Below the pieces are notes generated by a model. It did no database searches, had not been told where the DNA came from, and worked only from the letters and a program-made list of their open reading frames with translations. A DNA stretch of 64,000 bases from Bacteroidota bacterium (GTDB lineage Bacteria > Bacteroidota > Bacteroidia > Chitinophagales > LD1), in NCBI GenBank assembly GCA_016722375.1, contig JADKJG010000010.1, positions 62,001 to 126,000 of the forward strand, in the 5' to 3' direction. Numbering within the stretch: position 1 is the first letter of the stretch; every line of letters starts with the position of its first letter. Position numbers and translations under genes: made by a program. Positions 26,796 to 36,252 of this stretch are shown here, in pieces.

Positions 26796-27809
26796 ATGAA
26801 ATTGCTCATTCTCCGTTTTTCCTCTATTGGCGATATCGTATTGACTACGCCTGTCATTCGCTGCCTGAAAAATAAATTTCCCGAGGCCGAGATACATTAC
26901 GCAACTAAAGAAGCCTTTAAGAATATTCTTCAACACAATCCATACCTCACCAAAATTCATTCGCTCCAAGATTCGATGGTAAGGCTGGCAGAAACATTAA
27001 AAAAAGAAAGCTTCGATTACATCATAGACCTGCACCATAATCAAAGAACCTTACAACTCAAATTTATATTAAACACACCTTCCTCTTCTTTCGACAAAAT
27101 CAATCTGGAAAAATGGTTGATGGTGAATTTCAAAATCAACCAACTGCCAAAGCAGCACATTGTTGATCGCTACCTTAAAGCCTGCAAAGAGTTTGAAATA
27201 ATAAACGACGGCGAAGGACTGGATTACTTTATATCACAGGACGACCACGTGAATGTTGAAAGTATCTTTCCGGACCTACGCAACGGATATATCGCTTGGG
27301 TGATTGGCGCAAAGCAAAACACCAAAAAATTTCCACCCGATAAAATCGCACGTATTCTTTCTCAAATAGAGTATCCGGTTGTTCTCTTGGGAGGAAAGGA
27401 AGATTTCGGGCAAGGCGAATCAATTATCTCCGCTATCCAAAATTCACGATCAAAGGTGTTCAATGCCTGTGGCAAATATTCACTTAATCAATCTGCCTCG
27501 CTGGTTCAACAGGCGAAGTTGGTATTGACCAATGACACCGGGCTGATGCACATAGCTGCCGCATTTAAAAAACCTATTATTTCCTTTTGGGGAAATACCA
27601 TACCGGAGTTTGGAATGTCGCCCTATTATGGAAGGCATCAGGTGACCAACAAGAGATTTGAAATTAAAGACTTGAATTGTCGTCCCTGTTCAAAACTAGG
27701 TTATGATGCCTGTCCGAAGGGACATTTTGATTGCATGAATAAATTAGATGAACCGGAAATAGTTTCTTCCATCCAACATTTTCTTCGGACTGATACTTTC
27801 ACAGTATGA
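26796..27809 (+). CDS. glycosyltransferase family 9 (ADP-heptose LPS heptosyltransferase-like)
   Basis: A 337-residue family 9 glycosyltransferase that would add a sugar, usually heptose, to the inner core of LPS on the cytoplasmic side. N-terminal LILRFSSIGDIVLTTPVIRCL is the family hallmark, and LVLTNDTGLMHIAAAFKKPII near residue 245 is the nucleotide-sugar contact. The frame opens 30 bp earlier with TTG, but ATG 26796 fits the family. The stop overlaps the ung start (ATGA), indicating coupling without functional relation. Confidence 0.9.
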   Translation: MKLLILRFSSIGDIVLTTPVIRCLKNKFPEAEIHYATKEAFKNILQHNPYLTKIHSLQDSMVRLAETLKKESFDYIIDLHHNQRTLQLKFILNTPSSSFDKINLEKWLMVNFKINQLPKQHIVDRYLKACKEFEIINDGEGLDYFISQDDHVNVESIFPDLRNGYIAWVIGAKQNTKKFPPDKIARILSQIEYPVVLLGGKEDFGQGESIISAIQNSRSKVFNACGKYSLNQSASLVQQAKLVLTNDTGLMHIAAAFKKPIISFWGNTIPEFGMSPYYGRHQVTNKRFEIKDLNCRPCSKLGYDACPKGHFDCMNKLDEPEIVSSIQHFLRTDTFTV

Positions 27810-28489
27810 GCAATATTGAAGCACCGGTACAGTTAGAAAGCGGTTGGAAAGAATTGCTGTCGGACGATTTTCAAAAGCCCTACTTCCCGCTTATCAAAAA
27901 GTTTATTCTCGAACAAAAAGCAAAAGGCAAAAAGGTTTATCCGCCCGGTCCGCTCGTGTTCAATGCCTTTAATCTAACGCCACTTGAGCAACTCAAAGTG
28001 GTGATTATTGGCCAAGACCCCTATCACGGCGCGGGGCAGGCACACGGTCTTTGTTTTTCGGTGCCGATGGGTGTCAAGCCTCCGCCATCGTTGGTAAATA
28101 TCTTTAAAGAAATCAATAACGATTTAGGTATTGCTCCCCCCAATCATGGCAATCTGGAAAAATGGGCAAAGCAGGGTGTCCTTTTGCTCAATGCCTCGCT
28201 CACAGTGAATGAAAGCGAAGCCAATTCTCATGCTAAATGTGGTTGGCAAACTTTCACGGATGCTGTTATCAAAAAGATTTCCGAATCTAAAACCGGTATT
28301 GTTTTTCTGTTGTGGGGACGATTCGCGCAAGATAAAGAGACATTGATTGATATGTCCAAACATATTGTGTTCAAGTCGGCGCATCCATCACCTTTTTCGG
28401 TAACGCATTTTTATGGATGCAAACATTTCTCGAAAACAAACGAAGCGCTCAGGCAACAAGGTAAAGAACCTATAGACTGGAGTCTTTAA
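27806..28489 (+). CDS. ung: uracil-DNA glycosylase
   Basis: Removes uracil from DNA in base excision repair. The water-activating motif VVIIGQDPYHGAGQAHG lies near residue 66, LLLNASLTV contains the uracil-binding Asn, and HPSPFSVTHFYGCKHFS is the DNA-intercalation loop with the catalytic His. Its 227 residues are typical of family 1. ATG 27806 overlaps the preceding stop by 4 bp. It converges with the uspA-like gene, separated by a 14-bp perfect palindrome. Confidence 0.97.
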   Translation: MSNIEAPVQLESGWKELLSDDFQKPYFPLIKKFILEQKAKGKKVYPPGPLVFNAFNLTPLEQLKVVIIGQDPYHGAGQAHGLCFSVPMGVKPPPSLVNIFKEINNDLGIAPPNHGNLEKWAKQGVLLLNASLTVNESEANSHAKCGWQTFTDAVIKKISESKTGIVFLLWGRFAQDKETLIDMSKHIVFKSAHPSPFSVTHFYGCKHFSKTNEALRQQGKEPIDWSL

Positions 28490-28491
28490 CA

Positions 28492-28505
28492 AACCGGTAC
28501 CGGTT
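28492..28505. other. perfect palindrome between convergent genes
   Basis: AACCGGTACCGGTT, a 14-bp perfect palindrome, fills the gap between the ung stop and the end of the UspA gene and touches the latter's stop codon. Without T tracts or a loop it is not a classical terminator. Similar ACCGGT words occur around 3995-4015. Confidence 0.6.
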
Positions 28506-28939
28506 CACACAAGCGGAACAATCAGCACCGGTATCTTTGATTCTTTAATAATCTCAGCCGACACACTTCCCACAAAGGCCTTGTACAAAAATCCATGTTC
28601 CTGACGGCCAACAATAATCAAATCAATGTTTAATTTTTCTGCTTCTGCCATCACCATCTCGATGGTGGAACCCTGTATCAGCAGTCCTTCTGCCTCAATG
28701 CCTTTAGCAGTGAACCGGCTCGCATACTCCTGAAGTTTCCGATGTTCATCGCGCAATTCCTCCGCGCGGCTGTCGCGAATATATTGTGGCCCTACTCCAT
28801 AACCCACAAAATCCGGGTCCGGAGCGGCAATATGCAATACCCATACTTTTGATTTAAAGGCAGTAGCTATTTCTAATGCCTTATCTACCAGCAGCGATTC
28901 TTGTTCGCTAAAATCTATGGTTACTAATATGTTTTTCAT
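28505..28939 (-). CDS. universal stress protein (UspA family)
   Basis: A 144-residue single Usp domain. N-terminal ILVTIDFSEQESLLVDKALEIA and the C-terminal nucleotide-binding loop IIVGRQEHGFLYKAFVGSVS, continuing into IPVLIVP, show the ATP-binding subtype (G-2x-G-9x-G(S/T) with slight variation). Its role is stress resistance in general; no specific one is visible. Monocistronic, with a long gene-poor spacer upstream. Confidence 0.92.
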   Translation of the reverse strand: MKNILVTIDFSEQESLLVDKALEIATAFKSKVWVLHIAAPDPDFVGYGVGPQYIRDSRAEELRDEHRKLQEYASRFTAKGIEAEGLLIQGSTIEMVMAEAEKLNIDLIIVGRQEHGFLYKAFVGSVSAEIIKESKIPVLIVPLV

Positions 28940-29678
28940 GGATAAATGTTTTCGGTATCAAGTTTATAAATCTACCTCATTCAATCATCTTGAAGCAGCC
29001 TCTTATTTCGTGAAGCAAATTAATAAACCTAATCCAATAAATAAATGAGTGATTTCAACAGAAGCAATTTTGATTGAATATCTGTGTCTTATCGGTATCA
29101 ATCCGTGCCACCTGTGCGCTATTCTATCTTGTTATTGAAAGCACTCACTTAGGTTACTTAAAATCATACGCTATGATTTGAAGAACAAGAGTTGAACATC
29201 ATTTATGAATGAATAATAGTTAAAAGCGCTAGAAAGGACAAGAGAGCAAACATGTTAGCTAAAAACACCTATGCAAAATTTAATCACCGCTTGACAAAAT
29301 TCTATGAGGATACAAAACATGGTAAAGATTACCGCAATCGGGAATTGCGGCAATCCACTTATATCTAGTTGGCTTGCCGCAAGTTTTACCATATTTATAG
29401 CGGATAATAGATGTTGTACGCAACCCTAAAGCGAAACTCCGCTCACCTTCAAGAGACAGGATATTCAAGTGGAAGCCCCTAACAGTCCAACGCAAGACTT
29501 AACTGTTAATTAAGTATGAATCTATCTGAACCCTACCATTATGAAGATAAAGCACGTCTGTTTGCATATTATTTTCTCCAATGCAAGGATAAAGCCATTT
29601 CTTTGACTTATGAAAACAGTAATACTGATACCTATGGAAGCCATTAGGCAATATTTTAAACCAAATTTTAAAAATTTT
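28940..29678. other. gene-poor spacer
   Basis: No convincing gene. It holds a small hairpin CCGCAAT-CGGGA-ATTGCGG (29332-29350) and AT-rich stretches. A short minus-strand open frame at 29280-29495 lacks any family pattern. Together with 30891-31159 it surrounds the hydrolase gene 29679-30890 and looks like accessory DNA. Confidence 0.6.
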
Positions 29679-30890
29679 ATGAAAACATTTATTTGTTCTT
29701 TTACTATATTACTTTTTTCCTTATGTGCTAAAGGACAGGAAAGCAACCCCTTTACCATCGGATTTGAAAAAAGTTCACCATCAAAAATATTAGGTGAACA
29801 ACGTAAAGTTTGGATTCATATTCCAAACAGCAATGGAGGAGATGAAAATACCGGCAAAGGACGTTACCCGGTAATTTATTTATTAGACGGAGATGCCAAT
29901 TTTAATAATGTCGTTAGCATAACGGAATTCATAAGTAACGCAGGTCTTTGTCCCCCAATGATCGTTGTTGGGATTTTGCATCCTGCCCGAATGACGGATC
30001 TAACATTTGGTACAGATAAAGAAACTCCCGGTATCGTTGGAAATGGCGAAAAATTCATGCTCTATGTAGAAAAGGAATTGATGCCGTACATCGAATCGAA
30101 TTACCCAGCAGCTCCTTATAAAATCTTCATTGGTCACTCTGTTGGCGGACTAACTGTTGTAAATACGCTGATACATCATCCAAATTTATTCAATTCGTAT
30201 GTTTCTCTTGATGGTGCTTTGTGGTGGAACGATCATCAAATTGTTAAGGATGCAAAAACAACGTTAACAAAAACAAATTATAAAGGGAAAACCTTGTTTA
30301 TCGCATTGGCAAACCGAATGGAGAAAGGAATGGATACATTGAAAGTTCAAACGGATACTACTGAGGGTACTGAACTTATCCGCAGCAATCTGGAATTCAT
30401 TAAAGATATTTTCAAGAACAAAACAAATCAATTACGTTTCCAACATAAATATTATGAAAATGACGATCACGGTTCTGTTCGGTTGATCGGTGAGTATGAT
30501 GCTCTCCGGTTTATTTTTGAATATTACAAATTGAAAATTTATAATAGTGACCTGGACGACCCCCATTTTAAATTGGATTCTTTATTAACAACACACTATA
30601 ATAATGTTTCTGAGCAAATTGGCTATCCCGTTAAGCCAGATGAAAGCCTGGTTAATGGTCTTGGATATTATATGCTGAGGCAAAAACAATTTATTAAGGC
30701 AGAGGCACTGTTTAAACTAAATATTGCAAACTACCCGGAAACCGCTAATTGTTATGATGGATTGGGTGATTTGTACCTGGCAAAAGGTGACAAATTAAAA
30801 GCCATAGAGAGTTTCAAAAAAACCTTAACGTTTAAATTAATTCCTGAAACAAAAGAAAAGCTTGAAAAATTATTAAAGGAAAAAAAGTAA
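29679..30890 (+). CDS. secreted alpha/beta hydrolase (esterase D/Fes-like) with C-terminal TPR
   Basis: A 403-residue exported esterase. Signal peptide MKTFICSFTILLFSLCAKG is followed by a serine hydrolase domain of the putative esterase/enterochelin esterase type: RYPVIYLLDGDANF near residue 65, nucleophile Ser in IGHSVGGLTV near 155, and His in YYENDDHGSV near 270. Residues 340-400 contain a tetratricopeptide-like pair (AEALFKLNIANYPE, GDLYLAKGDKLKAIESFKKT). I use ATG 29679 because it starts the signal peptide; the frame extends 23 codons upstream. Substrate unknown. Confidence 0.85.
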   Translation: MKTFICSFTILLFSLCAKGQESNPFTIGFEKSSPSKILGEQRKVWIHIPNSNGGDENTGKGRYPVIYLLDGDANFNNVVSITEFISNAGLCPPMIVVGILHPARMTDLTFGTDKETPGIVGNGEKFMLYVEKELMPYIESNYPAAPYKIFIGHSVGGLTVVNTLIHHPNLFNSYVSLDGALWWNDHQIVKDAKTTLTKTNYKGKTLFIALANRMEKGMDTLKVQTDTTEGTELIRSNLEFIKDIFKNKTNQLRFQHKYYENDDHGSVRLIGEYDALRFIFEYYKLKIYNSDLDDPHFKLDSLLTTHYNNVSEQIGYPVKPDESLVNGLGYYMLRQKQFIKAEALFKLNIANYPETANCYDGLGDLYLAKGDKLKAIESFKKTLTFKLIPETKEKLEKLLKEKK

Positions 30891-31159
30891 AGTTCAATAT
30901 TGCAACCATCATTCGTGCGACACAGACAAACTTAACAGATAAGCGAGCAGAAAGGTATGCGTACAACATCGGTTTGGCAATACGACGGGTATAGTGCTAA
31001 ATCCAAGATTTTTGCTTCCTTTGAAGTTCAGTGATAATAGAAAGTTTCTCCTTTTTTATCCGCCACATCGCCAAGCCGAAAAACGTTATACCGATTGTCC
31101 AAGCTACTTATTCTAAAATCTTTACTATTTGATTCGATTCATTTGACAATGATTGAACA

Positions 31160-31975
31160 TTAAGCAGTCAAAAACATTTGTAGGTGTTTATTGAAATCAT
31201 CCGGCTGTTCAAGATTGGATACGTGTCCTGCATTATCAATAACCTTTAGGATTGAACCTTTGATTTCCTTATTCATAAATTCGGATTGTACAAGAGGTGT
31301 TATTACATCTTCTCTGCCACAGATAATCAAAGTAGGAATAGCAATTGTGTGTAAACAGGAACAGGTTTCAGACCGTTCAGCAAGCGCAATGAGTCCTTCA
31401 GCCATGATTTTTTGCGTATTAGAAAACACAACCCTTCGTAGCTTTTCAACCACTTCTTTCTTGTTGTTTAGCGAATCCTTGTAAAAGACTCCTTTTATAA
31501 ATCCTTCGTTGAATGCTGTTACTCCTTCATCCCGAATTTGGCTGATTGATTTGTAACGCTTTTCTTTCGCTTCAGGCGTATCGGCAATACATTGTGTATC
31601 GCATAAAATTAAAGATTGGAAGCGCTGAGGGAATCTTTTCATTGCATTTAGCGCTATGTACCCTCCCATAGAAAGCCCGCAAACTATTGCTTTGTCAATT
31701 TGTAATTTATCAATAAACATTATTAAGTCTTCAACAAACAAGTCAATGCTTAATGATGCTTTCTCATCCCTTGATTTTCCAAATCCGCGAATATCATAAG
31801 CGATAACCCGGCTTGATGACTTTAAAAATTCGAGTTGGCTGTGCCACATTGTTTTGTCGAATGGGAAACCATGAAGAAAGACGACTGGAATACTCCCTTC
31901 CCCAATATCGTCATAAGAAATATTGATGTCATTTACTTCGATAGTTAGATTGTATCCTGTAGCTGTTGTTTTCAT
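31160..31975 (-). CDS. alpha/beta hydrolase
   Basis: A 271-residue cytoplasmic hydrolase of the alpha/beta fold. Oxyanion region VVFLHGFPFDKTMWH, nucleophile Ser in VCGLSMGGYIAL near residue 97, Asp in GREDVITP, and the catalytic His in DNAGHVSNLEQPDDF. It resembles 3-oxoadipate enol-lactonase and general esterases, but no aromatic-degradation genes are nearby, so the substrate is open. Stand-alone, in an AT-rich accessory stretch. Confidence 0.88.
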   Translation of the reverse strand: MKTTATGYNLTIEVNDINISYDDIGEGSIPVVFLHGFPFDKTMWHSQLEFLKSSSRVIAYDIRGFGKSRDEKASLSIDLFVEDLIMFIDKLQIDKAIVCGLSMGGYIALNAMKRFPQRFQSLILCDTQCIADTPEAKEKRYKSISQIRDEGVTAFNEGFIKGVFYKDSLNNKKEVVEKLRRVVFSNTQKIMAEGLIALAERSETCSCLHTIAIPTLIICGREDVITPLVQSEFMNKEIKGSILKVIDNAGHVSNLEQPDDFNKHLQMFLTA

Positions 31976-32083
31976 TTTTATTCTCTATTGTTTTTTCCGT
32001 ACAATGATGATTCTCTTTATACTGAATACCCTTACATAAATAGTAAAACGATTTATATAATTCACACTTTCTTCCCTACAAAG

Positions 32084-32334
32084 CAATGCCATTAAGTTAA
32101 GGATTTCGACTGCGATGCGGTTTTCAAGGTTCATTCTAATAAGTGTTTGAATCTGAATTCCCCGTAGCTATTATCATGGCTAAAGCCATTTAGCATGAGC
32201 CGGATGCTCACCACGCTGAAGCGTGGTGTTATAACTCCGCCATTTATGGCGGAGTATTTGGTGTAAAACTGGTTTGGCTTTAGCCACAAATAATCATGTT
32301 TGGAACACAATTACGGCTTAACTTAATGGCATCG
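32084..32334. mobile_element. MITE-like element with inverted ends and REP-type palindromes
   Basis: Ends ATGCCATTAAGTTAAG (32086-32101) and its exact inverse (32317-32332) are flanked outside, each after 2 nt, by the direct repeats CCCTACAAAG (32074-32083) and CCCTACAGAG (32335-32344), the arrangement left by a target-site duplication. Inside are hairpins ATGGCT-AA-AGCCAT (32176-32189), ACCACGCT-GA-AGCGTGGT (32210-32227) and CTCCGCCAT-TT-ATGGCGGAG (32235-32254), and a longer pairing of GGCTAAAGCCA (32178) with TGGCTTTAGCC (32275). No open frame. The internal hairpins resemble REP elements served by Y1 (RAYT) transposases; none is encoded here. Confidence 0.7.
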
Positions 32335-32422
32335 CCCTACAGAGTGTCTCTGAAACGTCGGCTTTACTGCTTAAGTCGGGCAAGGAAACTCTGCTTATGT
32401 GTTGCAGACACGTAATAGCCTT

Positions 32423-32779
32423 ATTACAATGGTACTGATGCTAATTGCATCGGTCTCGATGTCATATTACAATGGCAGTGATGCTAATTGCATCGGTATC
32501 GGTGTTATATTACAATGGCATTGATGTTGATTGCATTGACCTCGATGTCATATTACAATGGTACTGATGCTGATTGCATTGACCTCGATGTCATATTACA
32601 ATGGCATTGATGCTGATTGCATTGACCTCGATGTCATATTACAATGGTACTGATGCTGATTGCATTGACCTCGATGTTATATTACAATGGTACTGATGCT
32701 AATTGCATTGACCTCAATGTCATATTACAATGGCATTGATGCTAATTGCATCGGTCTCGGTGTCTTATTACAATGGCTG
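32423..32779. repeat. tandem array, 43-bp unit, eight copies plus a partial
   Basis: Units start at 32423 and every 43 bp to 32767. Each begins ATTACAATGG and contains a dyad GATGCTAATTGCATC, or its variants with GATTGCAT, then a CTCGATGT block. Because 43 is not a multiple of three, no frame runs through the array. With the MITE-like element it accounts for most of the 31976-33004 spacer, in which I see no gene. Confidence 0.9.
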
Positions 32780-32950
32780 TATTCAGTTCCTAACTTACCC
32801 CCGAACATTAGACTTTTTCCACAATTCACTAGGCCACTTCATAAAATCAGTTTTATTAAGATCCTCCCTCTGAATCTCCATGCGAGCGGGAGACAAATTC
32901 AATTACTTTCTGAAGCGGCCTGGCAAAGAGGAGGTCTAATACCATAAAAA

Positions 32951-32981
32951 AAGCGAGGCTACCAAAAAGGCAGCCTCGCTT
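32951..32981 (-). terminator. rho-independent terminator of the PorP-type operon
   Basis: Arms AAGCGAGGCT (32951-32960) and AGCCTCGCTT (32972-32981) with an 11-nt loop. On the minus strand the stem is followed by seven T. It lies 24 bp after the stop of the OmpA-family gene. Confidence 0.88.
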
Positions 32982-33004
32982 TCGTATCAATTAAACCTTA
33001 GTTC

Positions 33005-35092
33005 TTACTTCTTCTTCTTTCCTGTAAAGCCCGGTCCGGTCTTTACTTGCTTCACCACTTCACCTACGCTTTCAAATTCGACACCATCTTCTGCTTTGTC
33101 CACAATGATTTTGAATTCTACACGACGGTTGCGTGCTCTGCCTTCCGGATCATCTTCTCCATTTGGCAGTTCATTTGGAACGGCAGGCATCTTCTCGCCA
33201 AACCATTTAGCTACAATTCTACCTTCTGCAATCTTCTTCTTTTTAATCAGGAAGGTCTTCACCTCGTTAGAACGACGCTGAGAAAGTTTTTCGTTGTATT
33301 CATCCGTTCCTTTATTGTCGGTATGCCCCTGAATCTCTACGGAATAGCCGGGATGTTCGTTCATGACGCGCACCACTGAATCAATTTGTCCTTTGTAGAA
33401 ATCAATCACGTTTGATTTGTCGAAGGCAAAATACACGTTCGGAATCTTGATATGAATTTTGATAATCGGGTCTAGGAAGAAAGTTTGCTCGATGGTATCG
33501 CGCTCTTCCTCTTCTGCTACTGTCAGGTTATCAATAGATGGCCAGTAGCCTTCTAGGTTCCCGTTGACTTTGTAGGCCGTGTTTCTGTTCAGCGCAAAGT
33601 AGAAAGGAACATTGGTAGTCTTGGTGCTATTCACAAACTCAAAGTTGTTGCCCGTTGATTTATACATCGAAGCATCTACTCCTGAAACCGGTGTATTGGT
33701 AGCATCTCCTCTCTTAACATAAATAGCCTTCAAAGTAACATCAGGTTTTACGTTCACCGACCAGATGTCGTCGCAACAAGTAGTTCCTCTTGAAGAAGAA
33801 GTACCCACGCGGTTAGAAACCATGAATCCTTTATTTCCTTTTTCATCCAAAGCAAAGTAAAGATCATCGGCTTGCGAGTTGACAGGCACGCCCATGTTGG
33901 TAGCCACGCCCCATTTGCCGGGAGTTCCTGAAACCTTATAAATGTCCAAACCACCCATAGTAGGACGACCACTGGTAGCAAAATAAAGCACTTTGTTCTT
34001 CATGTCATAAGACGGAGTGATGTCATCACCTGCGGTGTTTACCTCATCTCCGGCATTGACCACTTCACCAAAAGTTCCGTCGCTGTTCATTTTTGCATAG
34101 AAAATATCCAATCCTCCTTTGGTTCCTTTTCTATCGGACACAAAATAAAGGATGTTGTTACTCTCAGCATCTACACCAAAAGCTGCCTGTGTAGAAGTTC
34201 CTTCCGGATTGTTCAAGGCCGTCAATTCTTCCGGCTCGTTCCAGTTCAGTGCATCTTTCTTTGTAGTTCTATAAAGTTTGCATCTGCCCCAATTAGAAAG
34301 CAGAGAGCTATCCTGACACATTGTATAGATCAAAGTCTTTTCGTCGCCAGACATAATGGCATTCAATACGTTCTTCTCATCTGCATTGGGAGGAGAAGGC
34401 AGTTTGGTCTTGTTAGAATAAGAAGCACCTGCCTTTTCAGCCATATAGATGGCGCTCTCATAGTTTGCCTTGTTGGCAAAAAGATCTACTGCTGTATCGG
34501 TTTGCTGAGAAGAGAATAGCACCCGGTTGTTTGCAAAAGGTTTAGGCGAATAATCCTGTAGGGGACTGTTTACTGCACCTTCTGTCCTTACCACCTTGAT
34601 TTTGGTGGTGTTTTTCATCCATACCAAAGCAGAATCGCAACCTTCAATTTCTGCTTGAGCTAAAGCCTTCAGGTTATCGTCGCGCTTGTCAAGTTTTATC
34701 GCCATATAGGCATTAAAAGATTTCTTGGCATCTTCATAGCGCCCATTCATCTTCTGCATTTGTCCCAAATAGAAATTGTCGTTGACATAAGCCTCCGGGT
34801 CTTTCTCAATCACCAACTTGTAGTACTTTTCAGCAGCTTCGTAATCGCGCATGAAACGATTGGACTCGCCCAACAGATGCGGAACATCAATCTTGTTCGG
34901 CTTATCTTTATATACGTCTTCCAGATAGGAAGCGGCATTATAATAGCTTCCGTCCTTCAATAGCTTACGGGATATTTTCAGTTTCTTTCCTGCTTTTACC
35001 TTTGGATATTTTTGAACCGTTTTAGTTTCTTTGTCCTGCGCACCGAGAAAAAGTGTCAGGGGAATCAGAGCAGCTAATAAAAAATACTTCAT
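33005..35092 (-). CDS. OmpA-family protein with TPR and PD40 repeats (type IX secretion-associated)
   Basis: A 695-residue envelope protein. Signal peptide MKYFLLAALIPLTLFLGA, TPR-like helices at about residues 40-140 (YYNAASYLEDVYKD, EKYYKLVIEKDPEAY), then PD40-type beta-propeller repeats (GGLDIFYAKMNSDGTFG, GGLDIYKVS), and a C-terminal OmpA domain with VYFAFDKSNV and the peptidoglycan-binding GHTDNKGTDEYNEKLSQRRS and RNRRVEF. This architecture matches PorE-like components that anchor type IX secretion complexes to peptidoglycan. It follows a PorP/SprF gene and a large secreted protein on the same strand, the common Bacteroidota trio. A terminator follows. Confidence 0.88.
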   Translation of the reverse strand: MKYFLLAALIPLTLFLGAQDKETKTVQKYPKVKAGKKLKISRKLLKDGSYYNAASYLEDVYKDKPNKIDVPHLLGESNRFMRDYEAAEKYYKLVIEKDPEAYVNDNFYLGQMQKMNGRYEDAKKSFNAYMAIKLDKRDDNLKALAQAEIEGCDSALVWMKNTTKIKVVRTEGAVNSPLQDYSPKPFANNRVLFSSQQTDTAVDLFANKANYESAIYMAEKAGASYSNKTKLPSPPNADEKNVLNAIMSGDEKTLIYTMCQDSSLLSNWGRCKLYRTTKKDALNWNEPEELTALNNPEGTSTQAAFGVDAESNNILYFVSDRKGTKGGLDIFYAKMNSDGTFGEVVNAGDEVNTAGDDITPSYDMKNKVLYFATSGRPTMGGLDIYKVSGTPGKWGVATNMGVPVNSQADDLYFALDEKGNKGFMVSNRVGTSSSRGTTCCDDIWSVNVKPDVTLKAIYVKRGDATNTPVSGVDASMYKSTGNNFEFVNSTKTTNVPFYFALNRNTAYKVNGNLEGYWPSIDNLTVAEEEERDTIEQTFFLDPIIKIHIKIPNVYFAFDKSNVIDFYKGQIDSVVRVMNEHPGYSVEIQGHTDNKGTDEYNEKLSQRRSNEVKTFLIKKKKIAEGRIVAKWFGEKMPAVPNELPNGEDDPEGRARNRRVEFKIIVDKAEDGVEFESVGEVVKQVKTGPGFTGKKKK

Positions 35093-35146
35093 AGTTTAGT
35101 CTTAAGTTTTCTGGGGTTTTAAAATTCTTTCCCTGGTGATTAAATT

Positions 35147-36196
35147 TTAGTAACGAGGATTGAAGAGATACATGTGCTCCTTCGGAACCTTGACAATTCC
35201 GATATAACTCAGGGTAACTTCGAATGCCTGCGCATAAGGACCTCCGATATTTTTAGAATCTGCTCTTTGCTTACCCAAAGCTGCATCATAAGCAAATCCG
35301 GCACGGAAGCCTCTGATTTCAAATCCTACCTTAGGTATCAAAGTATAGTTGCCTTTGTTCAAACGATTCCACAAGCCTAAGAATATAGTAGCGCGCTTAG
35401 CAGGGTCTCTCACTACGTGGATACCGCCGGTCAAACCGAAATTAGTTTCCTGTGCCTTTGCCTGATTTTGATAAAGTACTCCGGGGATGATGACTGCTTT
35501 ATCCTTGATGTCAAATTCAAAGCCTCCGTGAATGGTATGGCGGAAAGGAGTTTTAAATTTGTCTATGCTGTTCAGCACATAGTCCTGAGCATAGCGCGTA
35601 GCGTTATTAAAGGAGTAGCCGGCATATACCCTTCCACTTTTCATGAAACTGTATTTGGCAAACAAGCCCACGTTGAACTGTCCTTTGATTTTGCCTTTGC
35701 CAAGAGATTCGGTTGATTGTCCATAATCCAGTGTATTAGGATCAAAGCCGTCAGCAAATTTCAACTTGCTGAAATCTACCTTGTTCATAATCACACCTCC
35801 CTGAAAGCCCACACCCAACTGGAATTTGCCTTCGGGACCAAAACCCATGTTGTAAGCAACAGAAGCTAGAATATGATTGATGTTAAAAGTCTTACCATTT
35901 TGCTGGTCATTGACAAACACCACACCTACTCCTAATGCACCATGCTTAATCTTCTCTCTCAAAAGGGAGAAATCAACACTGACAGAGGGCGTAGAAAAAG
36001 CCGGATTACTGGTAGTCATACCAGGCCATTGGTTGCGGTATATTCCTGTAATTCTGTAAAGCCCATTGAAGTTTCCGGTCATTGCCGGGTTCAATGTTAG
36101 CGGCGAAGAATAAAACTGGGAAAAGTGAATATCCTGTGACGATAAGGTCAGGCCTGTTGCCAACAAGAATAAGATGGCGTAGAATCTTACTTTCAT
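35147..36196 (-). CDS. PorP/SprF family outer-membrane protein
   Basis: A 349-residue beta-barrel of the PorP/SprF family. After the signal peptide comes the family opening DIHFSQFYSSPLTLNPAMTG, followed by YRNQWPGM. SprF-type proteins assist secretion of large type IX substrates encoded next to them. Here the preceding gene encodes such a substrate (36253-41286) and the following one a PorE-like protein, so its client is probably the neighbouring giant protein. Spacing of about 55 bp on each side suggests one operon. Confidence 0.92.
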   Translation of the reverse strand: MKVRFYAILFLLATGLTLSSQDIHFSQFYSSPLTLNPAMTGNFNGLYRITGIYRNQWPGMTTSNPAFSTPSVSVDFSLLREKIKHGALGVGVVFVNDQQNGKTFNINHILASVAYNMGFGPEGKFQLGVGFQGGVIMNKVDFSKLKFADGFDPNTLDYGQSTESLGKGKIKGQFNVGLFAKYSFMKSGRVYAGYSFNNATRYAQDYVLNSIDKFKTPFRHTIHGGFEFDIKDKAVIIPGVLYQNQAKAQETNFGLTGGIHVVRDPAKRATIFLGLWNRLNKGNYTLIPKVGFEIRGFRAGFAYDAALGKQRADSKNIGGPYAQAFEVTLSYIGIVKVPKEHMYLFNPRY

Positions 36197-36252
36197 GTGT
36201 TATGGATTGTTTTATTTAATCGGGTTCAAAGAAAATAATTTTTATCAAATGA

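Noticed and set aside
29280..29495. Small minus-strand gene of 71 codons
   Set aside because: No start context, no neighbours, and the frame runs through a hairpin; nothing supports it.
29410..30970. 13-bp inverted repeat GATGTTGTACGCA on both sides of the esterase gene, suggesting a gene cassette
   Set aside because: A 13-bp match at this distance is expected by chance in 64 kb, and no longer homology or integrase is seen.
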